Shown piece by piece: positions 49,491 through 62,089 of a stretch of 64,000 bases of DNA (position 1 is its first letter; each line of letters starts with the position of its first letter). The stretch is taken from the NCBI RefSeq assembly GCF_018139145.2, contig NC_059474.1:40442344-40506343 (forward strand), read 5' to 3'. This DNA is from Gymnogyps californianus. Its lineage: Eukaryota; Chordata; Aves; Accipitriformes; Cathartidae. The position numbers were made by a program, and so were the translations under genes. The notes beneath the pieces are model-generated. The model was not told the DNA's origin and did no database searches. It worked only from the letters and a program-made list of their open reading frames with translations.

Positions 49491-52400
49491 GAAAAACTCT
49501 GTAAAAAATAGTTTGTGAAATAAAAATTGAATTCCTTCTTTGTTTATAAAAAATTATATATGTATCTATGTTATGCTTTCCTTTATATGCATACTTTCTT
49601 AATTGATATTTTTGTCAAAATGCATTTGCATTGAATTATTAGTTTATATCATGTTTTCAACATACGTAGTACGATTGAGTATCTGTAGTATGACTGAGCA
49701 TTTGTTTTTCCTAAGGTACAATACTTTGGGGGTTTAAATGCCATAGGAAAATTTGATTACAAAAAAAATGTAAATAACAGGAAGGTTATTGAAAACTATC
49801 AGAAAATAAACTATTATGAGTTACCTGAAAATGTATGAAATTAGGACATCTAATACCTGTGTTAGCAGTCTTCTTGGATTCAACCTAGAAGACAGGAATT
49901 TTAGAATCTGGAAAAGCAAATTCAAAAGGCATTGAGAAATTTAGTTAGTAAAGTCAAAAATGAGAAAGAAAATTCTGCCAAAATGGAACACAGTTGAGCA
50001 GTCTTAAAAAGCACACTGGTTAAGGCATGACTGATCACATCTCCAAGTGAACAGAATGAAAGAAACAGGAAAAAAGCCAAGTGCCTTCATGATACAGTTA
50101 AAGATGTAAGGCTGAGGAAAAAATAGCTCCCAAAAGAAAAGGGAAGCAACCAAGTAACAATAATAATAATGTCAGCGTTAGTTAAACTGGAAAGGGGGAA
50201 AAAAAAGGAGAGCATAAAAGGAAAACTAATTCATTTTAGTTAAAAAGGTAAGAGGACATATGAAAAGCTTTTGCAAAAGTATGAAGGCATAAAGAGAAAG
50301 TAGAACCAATATTAAGAAAGGTAGGTAAAACTAATGATTTTTTTTTTTTAAAGAAAAAAGGCTGAGTGCCAAATCCTAAGGTTTTAATCACTTGATTTTT
50401 TATTGTCTTTTTCTTTTTGAAAATTGAAACAAAAATGAGTCTTGATTTTTCATTTTCCCCTTTCTCTCTTTTCTCTTCTCCACTAACTCCCACAGGGATG
50501 ATAGCTCATAAAATTTTAAAAAAAGAAAGTTAAAAAAAAAAAATTACATGTGGGGGGAAAAGATTTGCTTTCTAGCTTTTATTGTGGAAGAGATGGGTTT
50601 TCATTTTCCACACCTTGTTTCCTGAGATGTTGTTTGGGCAAATGGCTCTAAAAGTTTGTTGCCATGCATGAGTTCAGGATCAGCTTTTCTTAACAGTTAT
50701 GTGTGAACCTTACCTCAGCTTTCTATGGTGGATTTTTTTTTTTTTAGGGACGAATGTGAGAAATTGCCATGATTTGTTATGCTAGTATTCACCTTCCAGT
50801 TCCAAATCACTGGAAACCAGCACAAACAGAAAAGGGGAAGGTGTTGCAGAAAAACAACTCTCACAAAGTTAGTCTATTTGTTGTTGTTGGTTTTATAATT
50901 AATTTATAATATGCTTTCTTTTATTCTGAATATGGCATGTCGACTTCCAGAAGACAAAGCATACGTTCTCTAATTCATTGCTGAAGAACCTGTCGTAGTC
51001 ACCTTGTGTGGTTCAACTCACTGCAGTGGTTTGTGGACCCCTTACTGTTCCATTACCTGCATTCTGTCCCTATGGCACTTGGAATGAAGGAGGTATCCCA
51101 ATATTTTGCTGAATGCCAGCATGTCTCAAGCCTTACTCAAGTTGCTTTTGCTTCTCTTGACGCCTGCTGTATCAGCTTTTACCTGGCCTGTGCAGCTCCA
51201 GTGAGGACCCACTTGTTACCTGCTTGATACAGTGGAGGATGTGCTAGGGATATTGTTAAGGTTTCCTAAAGCCTTAAAAGTTGTAAGTTCTCCATGCTCT
51301 TTTATGAGGAATTCCTTGCTATTATCTATTCCCTGAAATAATATTTAACTTGAACCAAAGTAATGAAAAATGCAAGTATAAGCATTTATTTATAGCACTT
51401 AAATCAGGCCGTATGGTTACAAATTATTATAAGATGCTTAGGTAGAGAATCCTAACAAACTGCTCTTAGTATATTAATGTAGCTGTAGTATGATAAGGGT
51501 CTTCCTCTTCTTTCTTCGTCTTACTTTGTTTCCTTCTTGACCAAATGGTAGTAATCATTTCAAGATTTTTTCATGCCTTTTTATTTTGTGTTTAGATTTT
51601 ATTGTCAGTCCGCTCTTTCAAGTCTTTTCAGGGATCTTGACCGATTTAATCTTTTTTTCCTGAAATTCCTTCATTTGTTTCCTTCGGTAGGAGACAGTTG
51701 TCATTTGGCATGACAACAAGTTTGTAATGGCTTTCCCCAAATTCTTTCTTTGTTGAAAACTACCCACCTTTAGTGAAAACCTTACTGCCAGTAGCATTGT
51801 TGTGGTAGGGAGTTTTCAAAGTCCTTCATACTCATTTCTCTGTGCTGTGTACCCTCCCTGTTTTGGTATGTCCCCACAAAGCACCAGCAGTCTTTAGATT
51901 GCTGTGGGCATACAACTCATGTGTGAATGCTGTGCATAGCTGGCTGGGTGCCCAAAGTCATTGGTCTGTGGACTTGCTGAATAGGAGAAATTCCTGGTGC
52001 CTGGGCACATGGCTGTACATTGCATTATGTGGTAGGTAAGATCTTGACTTTACACACAGATGGATATTATGAACACATAAATTTTGTATTTTAATATTAA
52101 GAAAACAATTTTTAAAATGTGGGACATGAAATACAAGATGACATGCAGTGGGTTAAACATATTAATATTCATTTGGAAAGATCATTAGTACTCGGTAAGA
52201 CATCCTGCTGACAGTCTTTACACCACTACCTCATGTATATATTATCTCTTTCCTCCACTTAATGGACTAGATTTTCCAGTAGCACAGAACAACCTTGTCT
52301 TCCTGGTTGACTAGCAATATAAAATAGACCTGTAGTTTTGGTAACTTCCTCTCTGATATGTATTTTAGATTCTAGAAGTGTTTTTGGCATGGGTCTTTGT

Positions 52401-55400
52401 AAGCATACACATCTGTAGATCGTGCTGCTCAGTTAAAAAAAAGTGATGATAATAATTACATCGCTTTCACAAGACCAGTTATTGCCCCCCAGATATATAA
52501 AGAAGTATTCATTTTGTGTGCATGATAGATTTCTAGGTGTACTGATTAAAAGTGTCAGCAGAAGAATTTTAGGTAGTAGAAATAAAAATGTCACAAACCC
52601 CTGCTGTTACTTTCTGGGTTGCTCAGTAGTCAGAGAAATTTGGCCTAAAAAAATATTTATAATTGATGCTCAGCAATGGGTTTATTTTTTGTTTGTTTTA
52701 GAAGTATTACAAGACATCTCAAGAATGGGTATTTCTCTTTACCTTACTTTCTTGCTTGCCTTGTAACTCTACAAAGATCATGAGATACTGTATGAATATT
52801 TGTCCTATTTTCCCCCTCTGTTGTAAATTCACTTGGCAGTTTATAGAAAACCATTTGTCTCTGAGAGAGATTAATCGCTGAATGGGAGAGTCAAAGGTGC
52901 CTATATATTCCTGACACTCCACTAATGTTTTGCATGTTACATACTGCAGACCTTAAAGATGAGCTGAATTTCCATCTGATTCCAATGACTCATCATGAAG
53001 TAACTTGGTAGGAACAAACCCAGGTTTAAGTTAGCTGTATACGGGTGATGCAGGAAACCTTAGGTGGATTTTGTCATGTGTATACCTAATAGCTTAAAAT
53101 TCCGATAGGCTGAAAAGCTACTGCAGACTGCTAGTGGTTTCAGGTGGTCTAGAAAAAAAAATGCCTTGTAAATTACATTTATATAAGCTTCATGTAAGGC
53201 AGAATGAATTTCCAGTTTATTCCAACTACATGATACATCACTGTTGGCTCTCTTAATTACATGGCTGTCATCTGTCAAGAACATGGAGTCACAGCACAGT
53301 GTGATTTCTTCTGGATGCATCACCACTCTCCCTTAGCTGGCATATGCCTCTCGTGCAGGGAGGCCATCAGGGAAGCCTCAAGGACAAAATAGTTGCCTTT
53401 CTGTAATATCTGTCCTTGAAAATACATGCAGAATTGGCTCTCTGGTAACTTGATTGAAATTCCTCTCTAAAAAGGTCTGGTTTTACTGGTTTGGGTGCAT
53501 TCTCCACCATGCGGATACTTCTGGGAAATCTATGCCACCAGCCTCACAGGGCTGACATTGGCAAAGGGGTGCCCTGGATCCTTCCCAAAAGGTTTGGGAT
53601 ATCAACCAGCAGATTTGTAGGCAGTCTGAGCTTACTCAGAATGAGATGGAAACCAAGTGCCAGCCCTAGAGGTACACACAGAACACAACTGGTTTCTCGA
53701 AAAAGTCTGGCAGATATGATTCCCCACATTACCTTATTGATTGGACTGAACCTCAACATGAGTCCCAGAAATGAAACCTTTGCCTCTGAAAATTTGCGCC
53801 TCTATTCCCTGAAGCAAATTCATTCCCAGTGAGCAAAGGAACTAGTTTGTGCATTTTGGTGGAGGTTCACAGCATGGAAGAGTTTACCAAAGACTTTGGT
53901 TTTTCTGTATGCAGGCAAACCTAAGCAAAGTTAATGGTGGTCCAGGATTTAAGGTCAGAGTTTATAAACTGGATTTTTACCAAACCCCTATCTGTATGTT
54001 TAGATGAAGTTCACAGTCCTTCATAATTGTAAATGGGATGTTTGCCCCATGTAAATCTAAATTTAAAAGATAATTAATCTAATCTCTAAAAGCTATGAGA
54101 AAGTTCTTTTAATTGCAGTGCGAGTGTCACTCAAATTATATTACAAATCCAGTATATCCTGGATTTCACAAATTGTGATATGTATTGAAAGTGAAAGCCT
54201 TTTTAGGGACTGAAATGAGATTCTTGTGACTGCAAGTTTATATAGTATTATCCATGATGCAACTTTGGAACTTTATTTAAATCTTGTGTCTTTGCTCTTT
54301 AAGTTCTGTATTTGAGCAATACCTGGCACTCTCTATGGTTTTGGATGTGATACTTGTTATGTTTTTCAAGGAACACTTTAGAGGGTCAGTTATGCAAGCA
54401 TCTGCAGGCGGGCAGATAGTCTTTTGCACATGAGTCTGAGTAAAACCCATCATGTCAGACACCTGTAATCTGTGGTCACATCTCCCTATTAAATTTGCTG
54501 CTGTTTGAGCTGAGTGAGGGGGTGGTGACTGATCAGAATAAAAGGTGAAATTAACAGACTGGTATCTACCAGGTCTCTTAGCTGGCACACATTTTGTCCC
54601 CAGGCTCGTCCAGTAAAAATATTCCCAAAAGGAAATAAATTAGTATGAATTTCTCTGTTACTTCTGTTTGGAGAGTTTTTGGAGTGCCTGCAGGGATGGA
54701 GTAGCAAGAGAAAGTGGCCATCTAACTGAGATGTAGATGTCACTGAAGATTGTGCAGAAACAGAAGTCATTTAGGCAGAGATTTTTTGAATGCCCATAAT
54801 CAACAGCCTTGGAAGTGATGACTATTGATTGTTGTAGCAGAAAGTGGACAGTCCTACCCTCCCAGTAGCCAGAATCACTGGAAATAAAAATGTCTTTCCT
54901 AACCATGATCTCAGGAAGCCTGTGCGAGTTCTTTCCAGAAGGCTCTCAATATATTCTGGCAGTACATTGCAGATTCCTATGCTCTTCTAAGCTCCTGCAG
55001 CTGTGAAAATCTGCAAATCAGGAGCAGGAGGGCAGAGCAAACAATCGTTGTACTTGAGCAGAATCCTGATAAGACTCAGATTTGAATTTTTCCCTGAAGT
55101 TCTGTTGTTGCTGTCTTGTTTCATGTTGAAATGTGTACATAAAGGGAAAACTGGTAAGGAGAAAATGATTACTGTGATATGGGACTAAAATACAGCTCAG
55201 TATTTGCTTTAGTAGAATGCTCTGGTTTGTAAGGCAGAAAAACCTTAGGTCTTTTTTTCCATCATTTAAAAATTCTGGTTATGTCCATTTGTAATTCACA
55301 TCAGAGTACATGCTTTGTGTGGTTGAAATTACTTGCATTTAAAAAAACCACATTCATTTTACTTGAAAGTGATATACAGATATACTACTGATACCATAAT

Positions 55401-57563
55401 TATAAAATACATATGATGCCTGAGTTTTTAGGTGCTCTCACAAGTAAAACACTGTAAACAACCCAAAGTTGATTTGTATACCAGGATTTAAGACGCAACT
55501 AGACTAGAGCTTTTCCCCTACTTGATTATCTCATACTCTCACTCACATTGTCCCATTTGTCTCTGTCTCCCCAACACAGTGTTCAGTAGATCACAGGTTC
55601 CCTGCACAGAGATTGCTGCTTGCCCAGGATGGTTGGGCAGAAAGTTGTACTGGTTCCTATGCTGCTTGTACTTACCCATCTTGGGCATTGTTAGCCAAGG
55701 ACTCTGGGTGACCATAACATTCGTCTCCATCCAGCTGGCTGATCTCCTGGATCTTCTCCCAATTCCAGGATCTTTCATCCAGCCAGGATCTTCACCACCT
55801 TCTCTCCAGGGTCCCTTCTTTTTGTCCTCCTTTTCTTTCCACAACCCCGAGGCCCCAGACTTCCCAATCTAAGCAGCCAGTGTGCAGAAGCACAATGTAT
55901 GATCGGCATCCTAATTTGTGGTTCTGTCTTATGTCTCTAAAAATTGGAAGATTTGGGACATGCCACTCTTATACCCGCTGTTATAAAAATTTACAATCAG
56001 ACTGTACTTGTTGCCGCTGGCAAATAGCAACCTTCTGCCTGACAGTTCAAAAAATCAATTTCTGACATTCAACCCTCCTCCACACATACACCCAATTATC
56101 TGCCACCTGTTAGTGTTTTCAGTTTAAACTGGAAGGGGTTTTTTTGCCAATGACAGGTGCTGATACTCCTAAGATATGTGCAGTTGTACCTCCTGCAGAC
56201 TGACCCAGTCCCATGCTGTTTGCTGCATCTCTGCCCTTCCCTAGAGCTGGATGGTGTGTGGGGTCAGTAGCAGGGAAGAGACCCCCTAAAGATCCTTTGA
56301 GCTTCAGCCTAAAAGTGTAATGGTGTTTTAAAAGTAGGTGATGTTATTAGACTTTTAATAACTGCATATGAAAGATTAAGAAAATTTTTGCCCTCATGAA
56401 TGGACTATGCAGAATTTAATTCCCATCAGTAATCTCATTGATAACATGTTGTGTAACTGTCTGATCTTGAAGCTCTGAAGCACTTTAGTGAAGAAATACA
56501 AACATTCACACGCCTCCAGTCTGGGAAGTACAACTAAAATAGTTCACAGTATTATCAAACTATAATTTCAATTTTTTTTTTCTTCTTTTACCATGTTAAG
56601 CCATAGTTGATGAAGCAAGGAAACTTTTACATATTTTGTAAGAATAATCAGAACAACCAAAGCTCATTTTTTCCTACTTTCCTAAAAATACAAAAATGTG
56701 CTTGTAAGTAAAATGTTGGGGTCTCTCTTTTCATATTATGTGAGAAATATTAATATTTAATAAAACACTAGTTGTATGTTAATGTTTTTCATTGGAGTAA
56801 GCAATCTTCATTTCTCTCAGATGCAGTCTTTATATGGTACAGACATCCTTTGTGACTTTTATAACTGCACATGCTTGTGTGTTTGACAATGTGCATTTAT
56901 AATGTGCATTTATAGATGCTTTGGTGCATTAGAAAGATAGCTGATGTCCAAAGAATGATACAGAAGAGCCCACTGACATCAAGAGAGTGTGTAAGATCTT
57001 TGCCAATAATTTTGGCATTCAGTACTTCATTAGGAATCTCCTATTTATTCATATGCTTTTTTTTTTTTAACCACTGGACTATCACACACTCCTGAATTCT
57101 AAATTTCAAGAAAAGATACTCTTACAGGAAGAGCTTGTACAAGTAGGTTGTGTTGAAGAGAATTAGTATTCTGGTCATATCCTCAGTGACAGCTGAAGTG
57201 AACCCAGTCAAATGATTTCAGGCATAAAGCTGTGCTAGTTGCAGCTTGTCTATGATTTTAGTCATTAAGAAATTGTATATAAAGGGTAGTAACTACTGCT
57301 TCTGAATTTTTATATATCAAGCATTGGAGGATGATGTATTTGAATAAATGAGCATGAAGAATGAGTAAAAATTTATTTATTTTAACAATGATCCAGAATT
57401 TGTCCAAATTATGCTTAGGTTGGTGTTCACTGACTGAAAGACTGATGCCTAACTTGCATTGTCTTCTACCTTTTTTGATATGAGTAAAAGAACTTAAATA
57501 TTTTTCCATGGAATTTCTTTTTCATAAATTAATTACTAAATCAGTATAGTACAGAAATATGTT

Positions 57564-57607
57564 TCTAGCATTAATGAAGAGAAATATTTCTCTTCACTAA
57601 TGCTAGA
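57564..57607. repeat. Near-perfect 44-bp palindrome (21-bp arms)
   Basis: Arms of 21 bp, starting TCTAGCATTA and ending at the mirror TAATGCTAGA, match at 20 of 21 positions around a TA centre. The single mismatch would be a G-U pair in RNA on one strand. No flanking coding sequence or known transposon was recognised. Confidence 0.9.
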
Positions 57608-60600
57608 TATAAAACAGATCCTATATTTTCGGAGTTTCCATCATAGCTTGCCATTTGCAAAGGCAGTTGAAGTTAAATGAATATGATCATGAGTAATTTC
57701 TATAAGCATCATGACTGTTCATATCTGTTTATGTGGGACAATAAAACAACTACTGTTACTAGGCAAATTCCTGAATACAAAATAAAACCCAAAATAATCC
57801 CCAAGTTTGCTGATTACAATTTTGTTCTTCCTCATTGCCACTATTTGTGGTGGTCCCTAGAGAACACAAATATTTATAAACTCTTTGGAAGGCTTATTTT
57901 GGTGTGAGGGATTTTGTTTTGTTTTGCTATCCTACAGATTTCATTGCATGATATGCCACATGTCAGACAGGCACAAGCAGGGAACAAGCATATTCAGGGA
58001 AACTTGTAGTGTTGGCAGTATCTGGGATTATTACCTGATATTCTCTGAAGCTTCTTTAAAGCTCTATTTCCATAAAAAAACTTGTTGCGGAAGTATAATG
58101 ATGCCAAATATATGAAGAGTTGATGCTGTGAATGAAGCTGAAGCAGCTGGCATCAAGTAGCAAAATATTCTGGTTTCATTGGACTCTATTCTCTGTTTCT
58201 CAGTATTTAGAGAGCGCTTTCCCATTGTTGCTCTGAGGTTTCTTTTCGACCTGAGAAATTTCTAGAAGAAAACGGCCTTGATTCATGAGTGTGCAATATG
58301 GGGTTCTTTCCCATAGCTACAATTTTCAGTTAATGGAAGGGGCATTTTGGCATTCAGTAGGCATTCTATCAGTATAAAAAGATTCAAGCAAAATTGGCTG
58401 TTGTAACTCCGATCTGTATCATGTGAGTTTAGGTAGAAATGAATGGGGCAGTAAATGAAGGAGTTTGATGCTACTGATGGCTTTTGGAGCAAAAAATGTT
58501 TCAAAATCCTCAGACTAAAATCATCCGAAATATTACAGTGTTCCTACAGTTGAGGAAATACGCAGAGGTTCTTCTGGCTGTTCAGGAGCTGTTTTCTTAA
58601 GTCCTGCTGTGTGTTTGCTATAGAAAAGGTAGTGCTGTGGTTTATTATATTTTACAGAGTGAAGCCTGAAGTCTTCAGCCTCAAGAAATGTACATAAGAT
58701 AACTTTCTTCTAGCATGTATTCTTCCTGTTAAAGAACTTTTTTTAATACCCTGAAGTACAAATTAGCCTGTACAAATCCATACTGTTTACGTACCATTGT
58801 GGTTTTGACAGAGTTCTAAACCTCCTAGAAAGATCAGTAGATTCCTGAGTTGTGTGTATTACCAACTTGCAAAAACCCAGCCCATGCTTTTCCTTCCTCT
58901 TGAAGGATTCTGTTTCTTCCTCTTCTATTAAAACAATAGATGCTTACGTTTTCTCCTTATACAGCATTTTTCAACACATTTTTGCATTATTCTGCCAGCA
59001 GATTTCCCAGTAAAAACGAGAGTAGAGCTGGAAAAGAACTCTCCTTTGTATTGAAGCCTTTTTCTAGGTTGCAGCTGTAGAGAGAGCTTAATAAAGCAGC
59101 TCTTCCATTGGACCATTTCCTTGGACTGTGCAAGTGATATTTTCTGTGCTCTGTGACCTTCTGAAAATTCCCCTGGAAATTATTCTAGGTTCCAGATCTT
59201 GCCTTGCATTTAATGTGTATTTTTTGCAAACAAAGCTACTGCTAAAGTTTCAGTTGTCGCATCCTGGGTCTTTCAGGAGACATTAGAGGCTATACCACCT
59301 TTGATATCCTCTATTAGAATATGCCTACCTTGGGACAATAAAGTAGTGATGATTTTTTTTATTTTTTACACGAGCTCTGCACACTTAGAAGGCTGTTGTG
59401 AGGGTCCCTCTCAGTTCTGATAGGCAAGATATTGATAAGATTTGGAGGTTTGAATAAACTAAATTTACCAATAAGATCAGAAAACAACATGGCTTTTATC
59501 TGTGTTACCTCATTGAATACAATAGATTAATACTGGTATTAACGACTACAGAAATTAGCGGCATACTGTTTGGAAGTGAAGATGGATGCTTTCTTGTCCT
59601 TTTTACTTTATACCTCTGATCTTGTCTTATGGGCAGCTGATGCAGAAAGAGAGCTTTGACACATCAAGAATCAGATGTCAGGAAGCTGTTTATTTATGAC
59701 ACTTCAGCTATGGAAAACAAGAGCTTTCCACTCTCTGGTCCTCTTCAAAGTACTTTCAAGGCTTTCAGATATTTTCCTCCAACCATGTGGAGGGACATTT
59801 TGGCACCTCAAATACCATTCTGTAGTAATTGTAGGGAAAACTTTGAGGAAAAGAATTTGTTTTGTTTTGTTTTATTGTAGCAATGACTTACAAGTAAAGA
59901 ATAACAGAAGAGCAATGACCTTTCAAGCATTAGCTTAATTCTTGCTTAACTGAGAAGAAATTATATTCCTACGGAACATTCTTTAGCATTTTAAAATCAG
60001 GGAAAGTGTATTGCTGTTATGTTCAACTGCTGTAGAATCAGTTATTTAACTGCTCTGACTGTGTGTCTATAAGCATCCCTGAAAATATAAAATTTTTAAT
60101 ATAAAAATATTTTCCTGAATTTCAAGGAGTATGTTTTTGATTAGGGTAGTTACCCCAAATATTGAGTTTTATTGATGATTTGTAAGATCTTGGACACCCA
60201 ATTTTTCACACCAGTGATGTCCTTAATTAGTGGATGTAGAAATACTGGCAACTGAAAGTACTTACCTGCTTACAGAAATGTTTTAAGCCTGAAAACTTGT
60301 TTAGTGACTCATTTACTCTTAGTAAATGGCTAGTGATGAAATGATGTCATATGAAGTAGGAGAACAAGCTATATGTTGTCTTCCTAGCTTTACTTTTATC
60401 TTCCTGATGTGCTTTTCATGCTACACAAGAGTTTCATATTTCAGTTTGTTACTACATAGTATGTCAGATATGTCTTAAATTTCATATAACTCACGAAATT
60501 ATATCACTTCTGAGTTTTTTCAGCAATAAGAGGTAGGACAGAGATTGTAACCGGGGCGCTTTAAGTAATTTTCATATTTAACAAGAAATGAGGAATTATA

Positions 60601-61020
60601 ATAAATAATGTAACACCTTATTTGTACTAGGGTGATAGACCTATAACCAGATCCAGACTCTCAACCAAATATGTACTTCATTGTACTTGGGGACAAATGT
60701 AATTCTTGGATCTTTGTTTCTCTTGACTTTTTTTTCCCCCCACAAGTATTCCTGGTTTATTCCTGGAAGCTTCTCCACCTTTGGAGACTTTTCCTCTCTT
60801 CTCTTATCATCTTGAATTGAAAATAAGAAAGGAGGATATACCTTTGTTGGCTGTTAGATAAGTAGATGAGAATGATAGCTGTTTGATGAGAATGTACTGA
60901 AAAGCTAATCCAAATCAATTCCTTTTAAAGGGAAGTAATGAAATATCCATTGGCAAGGGGTTTCATGATCGACCTACCAGAAAGTTGATATAAGTGCGTT
61001 GGGTATAATTGGTTTCTCTG

Positions 61021-61080
61021 TGATGGTAGGAAATGGCCTAGATGGCTCTTGGAGGCCTTTTCTTTCTCATTTTATATCAG
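61021..61080 (+). mobile_element. Possible CR1-type LINE 3' end fragment (old)
   Basis: TGGCCTAGATGGCTCTTGGA followed by GGCCTTTTCTTTC resembles the CR1 3' block TGGACTAGATGACCTTTGGA followed by GGTCCCTTCCAAC. The terminal octamer repeat is not preserved. The divergence makes this tentative. Confidence 0.45.
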
Positions 61081-61441
61081 ATGATAGAAATTAAAATCTC
61101 CACATCTCAAGTATGCTATACTCAGTATAGATGTTCCATACAACTCTGCTGTTCCATTCTGGGTTAAAACAAACAAACAAAAGAATAAAGGGGGGGAAAT
61201 TCAGCACACATTACTCCTTCTATACTTGCCTCATGACATCTAGTAGAACATTACAACTCCGTGTCATCAGTAAGCTAGCACAGGAAATAACCTTTATGCT
61301 AGCTTGGTAGATCACTATGTTTCTTTTAATTGCATGAAAAGAAGGAAAAAGTTAGCACAAAATCTGATCTTCACAGTTTGTGAAGTGCTAGGAGCCTCTT
61401 GGCTTTTATAGTTGCTCTGGCTGGGAAGGGAAGAAAAACAG

Positions 61442-61482
61442 CAACAACAACAACAAAAAACCCAACCAAAAAACCCTACAGC
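61442..61482. repeat. (CAA)5 and A/C-rich tract
   Basis: Five CAA units run into an A/C-rich low-complexity stretch. Confidence 0.85.
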
Positions 61483-62070
61483 TGTGTAGGCCGTGTTATG
61501 ACCACTAGAACTGTTTTGAGCAGTAAGCTGTTAAATCCTTTGGAAAAGCAGAAAATTAAAGAAAAAAATCTTCAAATCTAAAATTTGATAAAATGGTGCT
61601 GTAAAAACTAAAATGAAATCAGCTTTATGAGGCAGGGTCAAGGTTGCTACAACTAGAAATCCATACAAGTTTAAATTTGAGCTAATTGCTCAATTGTAAA
61701 CCCTGAAATATCTTTAGGCCATTATCTTTAAAATCGACATCTGCCCTACTGATCTCTCATGGTTACTGAGAAATTTAGTGTTCTACTGTAGTGGAGGACA
61801 TGTGTAATTAATTGCCCAAAAGCAAATAGTATGTTAACCAGACTAGGGGATGCCTTTACTTAAGATCAATAAACCCTCTGGCATTTCCTTGCCGAAGTTA
61901 TCAAGAATATCATTAAATCTCTCTCAACCCCCACGCTGTTATTTAAGAGCACCATATCTTTTGAGGTCAGAGAAGGATATTCTGTAAAGCATCCCAGTTG
62001 TCCCTGAAAACTTTCTCCTTGGCTGGGGAGTCAGTCACACAGTCCCGCTTTTAGCTTCACCTTAGGGCTT

Positions 62071-62089
62071 TGACCTTTGACATGCAAAT
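62071..62089. promoter_or_regulatory. DR1-like nuclear-receptor site joined to a perfect octamer motif
   Basis: TGACCTTTGACAT (62071-62083) reads, in reverse, as two AGGTCA-like half sites one base apart. It overlaps ATGCAAAT (62082-62089), a perfect POU octamer. The flanking 100 bases look non-repetitive. Single motifs of this size arise by chance in 64 kb, so the support is the pairing alone. Confidence 0.25.

Noticed and set aside
56970..57012. Second copy of the palindromic GATCCTGCAAAG repeat
   Set aside because: Only CCCACTGACATCA and GATCTTTGCC resemble it, without the second arm.
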